Source: Phycisphaeraceae bacterium
GTDB lineage: Bacteria > Planctomycetota > Phycisphaerae > Phycisphaerales > Phycisphaeraceae
Direction of reading: 5' to 3'
DNA: 6,078 bases
NCBI GenBank assembly: GCA_029260675.1
Contig: JAJDCV010000013.1
Location: forward strand, 1 to 6,078
Position numbers and translations under genes: made by a program. Numbering within the stretch: position 1 is the stretch's first letter; every line of letters starts with the position of its first letter. A model generated the notes under the pieces. The model was not told the DNA's origin, ran no database searches, and saw only the letters and a program-made list of their open reading frames with translations. This document shows positions 1 through 5,919 of this stretch, piece by piece.

Positions 1-2
1 AC

Positions 3-71
3 GACGAGGTCGGCGGTTACAGCTGGTCCAGCCAAGCCTGTTTGAACTGCCACCCCGACGGGAGAGACTGA
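3..71 (+). CDS. C-terminal end of a probable c-type cytochrome (partial)
   Basis: Only the last 22 codons and a TGA stop are in the window; the gene starts to the left. The third forward frame reads a short tail containing SSQACLNCHPDGRD. CLNCH (codons at 39-53) is a CxxCH heme-c attachment motif, in which the two cysteines bind heme covalently and the histidine is an axial ligand. The motif lies only five residues from the C-terminus, as in many multiheme cytochromes where the last heme site closes the protein. Heme-c proteins act outside the cytoplasmic membrane, so a periplasmic or membrane electron-transfer role is inferred. The other two forward frames give either an early stop or an Arg/Pro-rich peptide, which makes this frame the best. 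A chance CxxCH in a short tail cannot be excluded, and the family cannot be named from this fragment. Confidence 0.6.
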   Translation, partial: DEVGGYSWSSQACLNCHPDGRD

Positions 72-142
72 GTCGCCCACCACGGCCGGATGGCATACCG
101 TGTTTCCTCGGCCCGCGCAGGAACCGGTACGCGATACCCTAT

Positions 143-174
143 TTGTTTGCGTAATACACCTATCACACAAACAA
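143..174. repeat. Short inverted repeat in the upstream intergenic region
   Basis: TTGTTTG at 143-149 is repeated in perfect inverted form as CAAACAA at 168-174, separated by 18 bases. It lies about 20 bases upstream of the candidate -35 box, where a regulator could bind, or it could end transcription of the upstream cytochrome gene. A 7-base repeat in an AT-richer patch can arise by chance. Confidence 0.25.
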
Positions 175-193
175 CGCTATCTGTGAATGGCGC

Positions 194-222
194 TTGACCC
201 TGATGTCGAGACCACCAATGAT
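194..222 (+). promoter_or_regulatory. Candidate sigma70-type promoter for the small lipoprotein gene
   Basis: TTGACC at 194-199 matches five of six bases of a -35 box. After a 17-base spacer, AATGAT at 217-222 matches four of six bases of a -10 box. The expected start would be about 228-230, giving a leader of roughly 45 bases before the ATG at 273. The position and spacer are good but the -10 box is weak. This is a pattern match only. Confidence 0.3.
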
Positions 223-272
223 TGGATGGGATAAAAACAGACCGTGTTCGACTAAAGAAAGACGGTTCCAAA

Positions 273-863
273 ATGATCGACACAGTACAACCCCGCCGGA
301 TCTCCGCCGTTCTGCTTGCCCTTAGCCTCTGGTTCGCCGGGGGGTGTTCGGCGTATGACGCACGGTACACCTACCTGCCCAGACCCAGCGAGACGGTTGT
401 GTATCTTGAAGACAGCCCGAACGCCGCACCCATCCGCATGCTCAGCTCCATGATCGGCGTACGCCGCCAAACCAAAGAGCCCGGCAGCCGACCGATCGTC
501 GAAACCGCCATCCTCTTCGACAACACCTCGCCGCTTACCATCGCGTTCAAACCCGATACCGCGGCGCTCTTTACCGGGAACGCGCAAAGATTCCCCAACC
601 CCGATCTGATCGATCAGCAAAATCTCTTGATCGGGCCCGGCCAAACGGTGCGGACCACACTGCTATTCCCCGTCCCCGAAGACGGACAGCTCGACCTCAA
701 CGGACTCAACCTCAGATGGGCGATCGAACACGAAGGCCAGTTGTATTACCAAAGCAGCACGTTCGAGCGCAAGCCACCCCAGACCTACCGCCACGACGCC
801 TATTACTACGGCTACCCAAGCCCCTACGACCACTACTTCTACCACCGACACTTCCGGCATTAG
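273..863 (+). CDS. Predicted lipoprotein of unknown function with Tyr/His-rich tail
   Basis: This gene encodes 196 residues and its function is not recognised. The N-terminus has basic residues (RR at 8-9), a hydrophobic stretch (about 12-21) and a lipobox ending AGGC with Cys25, so it should be exported, lipidated and membrane-anchored. Residues about 75-163 alternate hydrophobic and polar positions with phrases such as VETAILFDNTSPLTIAF and LIGPGQTVRTTLLFPVPEDG. This resembles a beta-sandwich domain of the kind found in many small extracytoplasmic lipoproteins, which is inference from pattern only. The last 25 residues (172-196) hold 8 Tyr, 5 His, 2 Phe and 3 Arg, possibly a metal-binding or surface-interaction tail. 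The ATG at 273 is preferred because the upstream in-frame TTG at 222 would put 17 charged residues before the signal peptide. The ribosome site is weak (AAAGAAAGACGG upstream). It stands alone, convergent with the transporter operon. Confidence 0.82.
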   Translation: MIDTVQPRRISAVLLALSLWFAGGCSAYDARYTYLPRPSETVVYLEDSPNAAPIRMLSSMIGVRRQTKEPGSRPIVETAILFDNTSPLTIAFKPDTAALFTGNAQRFPNPDLIDQQNLLIGPGQTVRTTLLFPVPEDGQLDLNGLNLRWAIEHEGQLYYQSSTFERKPPQTYRHDAYYYGYPSPYDHYFYHRHFRH

Positions 864-869
864 CACGAC

Positions 870-896
870 CCCCGGATTGCATGTGGAGCGCCGGGG
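870..896. terminator. Candidate hairpin in the convergent intergenic region
   Basis: CCCCGG at 870-875 pairs perfectly with CCGGGG at 891-896 around a 15-base loop. It begins seven bases after the stop of the small lipoprotein gene and lies 92 bases past the stop of the OppD-like gene on the other strand, so it could serve both transcripts. There is no T tract on either side, so it is not a classical intrinsic terminator. It may instead block RNA decay or assist Rho-dependent termination. Confidence 0.3.
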
Positions 897-934
897 CATA
901 CCCACCCCACCGGTCGCACTTCGATTCTTCACAG

Positions 935-954
935 CCGCTGATATATATCCGCGG
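935..954. repeat. Near-perfect 20-base palindrome with AT core
   Basis: The 20 bases read CCGC, T, GATATATATC, C, GCGG. They are their own reverse complement except for one mismatched pair (T939 against C950). The core GATATATATC (940-949) is a perfect 10-base palindrome in GC-rich surroundings. The position, 34 bases past the oppD stop, suits a transcript-end hairpin (GC outer stem, small AU loop) or a dimeric protein-binding site. There is no T tract. Confidence 0.35.
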
Positions 955-987
955 ACTCCCCTTCAAACCCCCTCGCCGTGATCGCTT

Positions 988-2088
988 TTACCCACCCACC
1001 GCCTCGGCTACGGAATCCCGCTTAAACGCAAGACGTGGATGCGCCGGTTTGGCGTCCGTGTTGCCCGCCGTCGGCTCGCACAACACCCAATGGTTGGACT
1101 CGACCTCATACAACCGCGCATCCGGTCCCCCGTAACCCCCAGGCGGATTCGGGTCGATCGTGTGCGGCTGAACGACGTAACCCGACGGGAAATCCTCCGG
1201 CACGGTCGCTCCGTCCATCACCGTTGGTAGCCGTTCGTTGGACTTACCCAGCACCGGCATCGAAAGCAGCAGCCCCCGCGTGTAAGGGTGCAACGGCCTC
1301 TGAAACACGTCAAACACCGAGGCATACTCAAGCACGCGCCCGGCATACATCACCGCGACCGTGTCCGCGTTCTCCGCGACCACCCCAAGGTCGTGCGTGA
1401 TCAACAGCACCGCCATCTGTTTCTGGTTCTGCAATGTCCGCAACAGCTCCAGGATCTGCGCCTGGATCGTCACGTCCAACGCCGTCGTCGGCTCGTCCGC
1501 CAGCAGCAGGTTCGGCTGGCACGCCAACGCCATCGCGATCATCACGCGCTGACGCATCCCACCGGACAACTGGTGCGGGTACTCCTTCAGCCTCGACGCC
1601 GGGTCCGCGATCCCCACGTCCTCCAACGCATCGATCGCGATCTGGTTCGCCTGTGACTTGTTCACCGCCTGATGCAGCAGCACCGCCTCGGTGATCTGCT
1701 CACCGATCGTGTACACCGGGTTCAGGCTCGTCATCGGCTCCTGGAAAATCATCGCGATCTGATTCCCACGGATACGCCGCATCTGCCTGTCGTTGAGCTT
1801 CAACAGGTCCGTCCCGTCCGAGCCCGCTTCAGCCGACGAACCGTCACCACGCCAGATAATCTTCCCCGACTCATACTTCCCCGGCGGCGTCGGGATAAGC
1901 TGCAGGATCGACATCGCGCTGACGCTCTTGCCCGACCCGGACTCCCCCACCACCGCCAACGTCTGCGAAGGATACACCGACAGGTTCACACGCTTAACCG
2001 CGTCAAACCGCCTGCCCCGCCCCGCCGCGTCCGGCACCGGAAAACTCACCGCCAGGTCTTCGATCTCAATGATGGGTGTGTCAGACAT
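988..2088 (-). CDS. oppD: Peptide ABC importer ATPase, OppD/DppD-like
   Basis: This cytoplasmic ATPase subunit of an Opp/Dpp-type importer has 366 residues and hydrolyses ATP to drive transport through the OppB/OppC channel. All motifs are present: Walker A GESGSGKS (48-55), Q-loop in FQEPMTSLNP (Gln116), signature LSGGMRQR (174-181), Walker B LLLADE (194-199), D-loop ALD (203-205) and switch His232 in LLITHD. HPYTRGLL (267-274) opens the oligopeptide-type C-terminal domain. That domain is odd: where the family has GC...RCP...C, this one has PSGYVVQPHTID, and only the last Cys (337, in HWVLCEP) remains. About ten extra Gly/Ser/Asp residues sit between Walker A and the Q-loop (about 82-92). 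The ATG at 2088 is chosen because GGGAA lies nine bases upstream; the ATG at 2094 and GTG at 2127 are alternatives. It is the last gene of the operon and no OppF partner follows. The Opp versus Dpp substrate class cannot be told apart. Confidence 0.93.
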   Translation of the reverse strand: MSDTPIIEIEDLAVSFPVPDAAGRGRRFDAVKRVNLSVYPSQTLAVVGESGSGKSVSAMSILQLIPTPPGKYESGKIIWRGDGSSAEAGSDGTDLLKLNDRQMRRIRGNQIAMIFQEPMTSLNPVYTIGEQITEAVLLHQAVNKSQANQIAIDALEDVGIADPASRLKEYPHQLSGGMRQRVMIAMALACQPNLLLADEPTTALDVTIQAQILELLRTLQNQKQMAVLLITHDLGVVAENADTVAVMYAGRVLEYASVFDVFQRPLHPYTRGLLLSMPVLGKSNERLPTVMDGATVPEDFPSGYVVQPHTIDPNPPGGYGGPDARLYEVESNHWVLCEPTAGNTDAKPAHPRLAFKRDSVAEAVGG

Positions 2089-2127
2089 AAGCATTGTTTC
2101 CCAATACCCCCGCTCCACAAAGCCCAC

Positions 2128-2150
2128 GGACTTCCGGAGCCCGAAGGTCC
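2128..2150 (-). other. Imperfect stem-loop between oppC and oppD
   Basis: On the transcribed strand, GGA + CTTC pairs with GAAG + TCC around an eight-base loop, with one bulged C. It lies in the 67-base gap between the oppC stop and the oppD start, the largest gap after oppA in this operon. Such a hairpin could tune mRNA decay or oppD translation. The stem is short and the role is inferred. Confidence 0.25.
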
Positions 2151-2155
2151 ATCAT

Positions 2156-3070
2156 TCACGTCCGTATCTTCGGGTCCAGCGCATCGCGCAACGCATCCCC
2201 CGCGATATTCAACGCCAACGAGATCCCGAAGATCGCCAGCGTCGCCGCCGCCATCTGCCACCAGTACCCCCGGCTAAGCTCCAACCGAGCGTCGTCGATC
2301 ATCACGCCCCAACTCGGCTCGCTCTTCGCGCCCAGGCCCAGGAAGCTGAGGATCACCTCCGCGTGAATAAACCCGACAAACCGCAGTGAAAAATCGATCA
2401 GGATCAGGTGAGTCACGTTCGGGATCACGTGTCGGAAGATCACCCGTGTCTTCGACGCCCCATAGGCCGTCGCGGCGGTGACGTAGTCGCGGTCCTTGTG
2501 CTTGATGACCTCACCACGGATCAGCCGGCATAGACCGACCCAACTGGTCAGCCCAAGCGCCAGGTACACGCTGGTGATCCCGGTGAGCTTGAATCCGAAC
2601 AGGCTCGTGCCCTGCAGTGCATAAGCAAACGCCAGGATCAGCAGCAGCCCCGGTATCGAGCTGAGCGTCGAGTACAACCAGACGATCACCTCGTCGACGA
2701 CCCCGCGGAAGAAACCCGCCGCCGCGCCCATCGGTACACCGATCCCGATCGACAACAGTGAAGCGAAAAACGCCACCGACAAGCTGATCTTCGTCCCGTA
2801 GATCATCTTCCGGAATACACTCTGCCCAAAGATGTCGGTCCCGAAAGGGTGCTCCCAGCTCGGTGCCGCGTACGACGGCCCGACGCTCTCTTTCCAGTCC
2901 GCAGTCAACCACCCCGCAGCCACCCCGATCCCGACCGCGACGTAGAGCAACACCACCCCCAGCATCACCATCGCCAGCTTGTTGCGCTTGAAGCGCAGCC
3001 AGGCGTCGTACCACAGGCTCCGGCCGGCGGATGCGGAAGGCGGGACAAACTCGGTGGTCGCAGCGGTCAA
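2156..3070 (-). CDS. oppC: Peptide ABC importer permease, OppC/DppC-like
   Basis: This is an inner-membrane channel subunit of an Opp/Dpp-type importer that pairs with OppB; 304 residues if started at TTG 3070. The cytoplasmic N-terminus leads to WLRFKRNKLAMVMLG and the first membrane helix (about 33-52), as in the OppC N-terminal domain. HPFGTDIFGQ (74-83), typical of OppC, precedes the transmembrane transport domain. The EAA loop that docks on the ATPase is at about 187-218 (DRDYVTAATAYGASK, then FRHVIPN). SFLGLGAKSEPSWG (242-255) and the closing GDALRDALDPK (291-301) are family hallmarks. TTG 3070 overlaps the oppB TGA by four bases (TTGA), with GAGGG ten bases upstream, which suggests translational coupling. 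The alternative GTG at 3106 gives 316 residues and a 40-base overlap but has no visible ribosome site. Identification is firm; the start is less so. Confidence 0.92.
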   Translation of the reverse strand: MTAATTEFVPPSASAGRSLWYDAWLRFKRNKLAMVMLGVVLLYVAVGIGVAAGWLTADWKESVGPSYAAPSWEHPFGTDIFGQSVFRKMIYGTKISLSVAFFASLLSIGIGVPMGAAAGFFRGVVDEVIVWLYSTLSSIPGLLLILAFAYALQGTSLFGFKLTGITSVYLALGLTSWVGLCRLIRGEVIKHKDRDYVTAATAYGASKTRVIFRHVIPNVTHLILIDFSLRFVGFIHAEVILSFLGLGAKSEPSWGVMIDDARLELSRGYWWQMAAATLAIFGISLALNIAGDALRDALDPKIRT

Positions 3071-4044
3071 TTCAATGACACCCTCGGGTCGACCAGCGCG
3101 TAACACACGTCGGTCGCCAGGTTACCCAGCACAAACAGGATCGAGATGATAAACGTCAGGGCCATGATGACCTGCGAATCGCGCGCACCGATCGCCTCGA
3201 TCATCAGGTACCCAAGCCCGGGGATCCCGAAGAAACGCTCCAACAGTAGCGAGCCCAAAAACAGGAACGGGATAGCCAGCACGACCTTGGAGATGATCGG
3301 GATCATCGCGTTCTTCAGGAGGTGCTTATAAAGAATCCGCAACGTGCCCTGCCCCTTAGCCCGGGCGGTGCGGATGTAATCCGACTGGATCTCGTCCAGC
3401 ATCACGGTCCGGTAGAAACGCACGTCCCCGCCCAGCCCGGCAAGCATCCCCAGCAACGCCGGAAGCACAAAATACTTCGCGCCCGCCAGCCCCGGCTCAT
3501 AACCGAACACCGGGAACCAGCCCAGTTTGTGCGCCAGGAAATACTGCCCAAACAGGATCGTCGCCAGGATCGGCAGGCTCATCCCCATCACGCAGACCAC
3601 CACCACCGACGTGTCGAACGGCCCGCCACGCCGCAGCGCCACAAGCATCGACAGCGACACCGACGTGATCAGCAGCCCCAAAAAGATCGGGGCCGTCAAA
3701 CTCAGCGAGGGGATCGCGCCTTCCATCAGTAGTGTCGAGATCTTCTGCTTGCTCCGCGATCGCCCGAAGTCCAGCGTCAGGGCGCTCTTGAAGTGATGGA
3801 AGAACTGAGAGTCGAACACCGCCAACACGCCTCGCTCGCGTGCCGCTTCGGTGTTGATAATCAGTGGCTTGTCGTACCCGTATTCCTTACGGATCTCCGC
3901 GATCGTCTCGGGGCTCGCGTTTTTCCCGGCGATGTCCGAGGAGACATCCCCCTGGACCACGCGGAACAGTAGAAAGGTCACCAGCAGAACACCCACCACG
4001 ATCAGCGGGGTGTACAGCAGCCGACGGACGATGTAGCTGAGCAT
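3067..4044 (-). CDS. oppB: Peptide ABC importer permease, OppB/DppB-like
   Basis: This inner-membrane channel subunit has 325 residues and partners the OppC-like protein. The start MLSYIVRRLLYTPLIVVGV and first helix (about 10-29) followed by FLLFRVVQGD are typical of OppB. A periplasmic region (about 30-115) precedes five further hydrophobic segments at about 117-137, 146-170, 190-204, 250-268 and 291-311. The EAA loop reads EIQSDYIRTARAKGQ with LLKNAMIPI after it (about 218-250). ERFFGIPGLGYLMIEAI (about 269-285) and the ending DPRVSLN are also family hallmarks. The ATG at 4044 lies four bases after the oppA TAG, with GGGGAG eight bases upstream inside the end of oppA, so translation is probably coupled. 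The open frame runs further up to 4122, but that would only add a peptide overlapping oppA. The substrate class cannot be assigned from the permease. Confidence 0.94.
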   Translation of the reverse strand: MLSYIVRRLLYTPLIVVGVLLVTFLLFRVVQGDVSSDIAGKNASPETIAEIRKEYGYDKPLIINTEAARERGVLAVFDSQFFHHFKSALTLDFGRSRSKQKISTLLMEGAIPSLSLTAPIFLGLLITSVSLSMLVALRRGGPFDTSVVVVCVMGMSLPILATILFGQYFLAHKLGWFPVFGYEPGLAGAKYFVLPALLGMLAGLGGDVRFYRTVMLDEIQSDYIRTARAKGQGTLRILYKHLLKNAMIPIISKVVLAIPFLFLGSLLLERFFGIPGLGYLMIEAIGARDSQVIMALTFIISILFVLGNLATDVCYALVDPRVSLN

Positions 4045-4048
4045 CGGC

Positions 4049-5884
4049 CTATCTCCCCACCCGCTGGCGGCGAAGCTCGGCGTCAAGGTTGCGGTACTTG
4101 CCCAGCCCGTAACCAAACACATGTGGCTTGTAGTTCTTCATCCAGTCGTAACGCAGGATGAACGCAACCCGGTGTAGCGTGAAAACACAGGGCAGGTCGT
4201 CGACCACGATCTGCTGCATCTCACGGATAAGTTCGTGGCGCTCAGGTGAATCCTCCATCACCGAAAGCTTCTGGTACAACGCGTCGGCCTTGGGGTTCTT
4301 GTAGTTCATGTTGTTCGGGCCCGGCGAGCCGTTGGGGCCGTAGAACAGCTGCATAAAGTTCTCCGCGTCGGGGATGTCCGCGACCCAGCCCATCGCGTAC
4401 ATCTGCGCGCTCTTGGTCTTGACCTTCTCCTGAGCGGTCGGCCAATCCATGTACTCCACCTCCAGCGTGATCCCGACCCGCTCATACGAACGCGCAAACC
4501 ACTGGCCCAGCTGTCGGGCCGTGCTGTCGGTCGAGCCCATCGTCAGCGTGATCACCGGAAGCGGACCGCCGTGGACCGCCTCCGCTTCCTTAACCTTCTT
4601 CTTGGCGAGTTCAGGGTCGTACACCGTGTACGGGCTGTTGATGTCCTTGTCGTAACCGGCGATCATCGGCGGCAACACCCCACGCGCCGGGACGCCCCGG
4701 TTATTCAGAAACAGCGTAAGAAACTCGTCCCGATCGATCGCCAGGTTCATCGCCTGACGCAGCGGTTGGTTCTTACCCACCACCGGGTCTTCCATGTTGA
4801 ACCCGTACCAGTACGTCGCCGCTTCCTCATAAACCTTCAGCACGATCCCCTTCTCGCGGAACTCAGGCGTCAACTCACGCGACGGCGTGATGGCGGTGTC
4901 GAAGTTGTCCTTGGGGATCCCGCTGATGTCCAGATCGCCCGCCAGGAATTTCAACCACAGCGGCAGGTCCTCCTCGATGATCGAGATGTCGATCTGATCG
5001 ATCAAAGGCAGACGCTTGCCCGCGTCCGCCAACAGCCCGGCTTCTTCATCACCCGGCTCGCCCTCGCTGGGGTATAGCTCCTCGCGGTACGTCGGGTTCC
5101 GCTCCAGAATGATCTTGCTGCCCCGACGCCAGTCCTTCAAGCGGTAAGGCCCGGTTCCTACCGGGTGGTTGAGAAACTCGTCCCCGTAATGCGCCAACGC
5201 CTCGCGCGGCACCGCCGCCGTCGGCAGGTGCGCCAGCATAAACACGACCTGCGGCCAGGGCTTGGTCAGCGTGATCCTTAGTGTCAGATCATCCACCGCC
5301 TCAAGCCCCTCCACCGGCCGGTCGTAGTCAACATCTTTCTTGTCTTTCACCGCCTTGGTGTACTCGCGGAACTCATCGAAGCCCTTGATCCGCCCGTCAA
5401 ATATCCACCAGTTCTTCGAGATGTTCTTGATGTTCGCGATCCGCTTCCAGGAGTAGATCAGGTCCTCGGCGACCAGCTTCCGCCCCTTGCCGCCGCTGGC
5501 CTTGAAACATTCATCGTCCTGAAAATACGCGTCGCCGCGCAGCTTGATCGTGTAAGTCAGCCCGTCTTCCGAAACCTCGGGCATCGCTGCCGCCAACGAG
5601 GGGATCAACTCATATGGCCGCTTGAGGTAGTGGTACTGGTAGAGGCAGTCATAGATGCCCGACGCGACACCGCTGCTGGTCGTGTCCCCGATATCCATCG
5701 GGTCCATGCCGCGGACCTTGGCGCTGGTTGCGCTGTAGGTGACCAGAGGCCCGCGGTCCGCTGCGCTGCCGGAACCGTTCTCACTGCCTTCGCTGTTCCC
5801 GCCGCTCTCACCGCAGCCGACAAACGCCACCGTCAATAGCAAAGTCGCAACCAGTGATCCGGTAAACATCGCAGCTCGATACAT
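4049..5884 (-). CDS. oppA: Peptide ABC importer solute-binding lipoprotein, OppA-like
   Basis: This is the extracytoplasmic binding protein of the importer, family 5 of bacterial solute-binding proteins (peptides, nickel, other solutes), with 611 residues. Residues 1-23 form a signal peptide whose lipobox ends FVGC, with Cys24 as the lipid-bearing residue; Phe at -3 is slightly unusual. A Gly/Ser/Glu-rich linker (about 25-44) tethers the domain. Family landmarks are SLAAAMPEVSEDGLTYTIKLR (about 96-116), VAEDLIYSWKR (138-148), HPVGTGPYRLKDW (240-252), PLRQAMNLAIDRDEFL (374-389) and MGWVADIPDAENFM (498-511). The protein is longer than a typical OppA of about 540, with acidic stretches such as EGEPGDEEAG (about 274-283). 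ATG 5884 is chosen because GGAAAGGA sits eight bases upstream and a signal peptide follows at once. A 660-residue version from 6031 would overlap the preceding permease gene. The ligand is not known; oligopeptide is the default guess. Confidence 0.94.
   Translation of the reverse strand: MYRAAMFTGSLVATLLLTVAFVGCGESGGNSEGSENGSGSAADRGPLVTYSATSAKVRGMDPMDIGDTTSSGVASGIYDCLYQYHYLKRPYELIPSLAAAMPEVSEDGLTYTIKLRGDAYFQDDECFKASGGKGRKLVAEDLIYSWKRIANIKNISKNWWIFDGRIKGFDEFREYTKAVKDKKDVDYDRPVEGLEAVDDLTLRITLTKPWPQVVFMLAHLPTAAVPREALAHYGDEFLNHPVGTGPYRLKDWRRGSKIILERNPTYREELYPSEGEPGDEEAGLLADAGKRLPLIDQIDISIIEEDLPLWLKFLAGDLDISGIPKDNFDTAITPSRELTPEFREKGIVLKVYEEAATYWYGFNMEDPVVGKNQPLRQAMNLAIDRDEFLTLFLNNRGVPARGVLPPMIAGYDKDINSPYTVYDPELAKKKVKEAEAVHGGPLPVITLTMGSTDSTARQLGQWFARSYERVGITLEVEYMDWPTAQEKVKTKSAQMYAMGWVADIPDAENFMQLFYGPNGSPGPNNMNYKNPKADALYQKLSVMEDSPERHELIREMQQIVVDDLPCVFTLHRVAFILRYDWMKNYKPHVFGYGLGKYRNLDAELRRQRVGR
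4053..4058 (-). promoter_or_regulatory. Ribosome binding site of oppB inside the end of oppA
   Basis: GGGGAG lies eight bases before the oppB ATG (4044) and just before the oppA stop (TAG at 4051-4049). Ribosomes finishing oppA are therefore placed at the oppB start, supporting translational coupling. Confidence 0.6.
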
Positions 5885-5892
5885 GTCCAATA

Positions 5893-5900
5893 TCCTTTCC
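5893..5900 (-). promoter_or_regulatory. Ribosome binding site of oppA
   Basis: GGAAAGGA on the transcribed strand lies eight bases before the ATG at 5884, a strong Shine-Dalgarno match. It settles the start of the binding protein against the longer open frame that runs up to 6031. Confidence 0.7.
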
Positions 5901-5919
5901 GATGACGCCGCACCGGTTC

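Noticed and set aside
98..127. Imperfect inverted repeat (TTCCT with AGGAA, CCG with CGG) after the cytochrome gene end
   Set aside because: The stem is broken by unpaired bases and the following sequence is not a clean T tract, so it is too weak to call a terminator.
17..370. 117-codon open frame on the minus strand
   Set aside because: It crosses the intergenic region and the start of the lipoprotein gene, has no family-like motifs and no good ribosome site.
1672..2277. 201-codon open frame on the plus strand
   Set aside because: It is Arg/His/Pro-rich, antisense to the oppD and oppC coding sequence, and is explained as a shadow of those genes in GC-rich DNA.
3322..3732. 136-codon open frame on the plus strand
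   Set aside because: It is Arg/His/Gln-rich and antisense to oppB, whose membrane segments and EAA loop are clearly real.
4571..5077. 168-codon open frame on the plus strand
   Set aside because: It is antisense to oppA with shadow-like composition and no recognisable domain.
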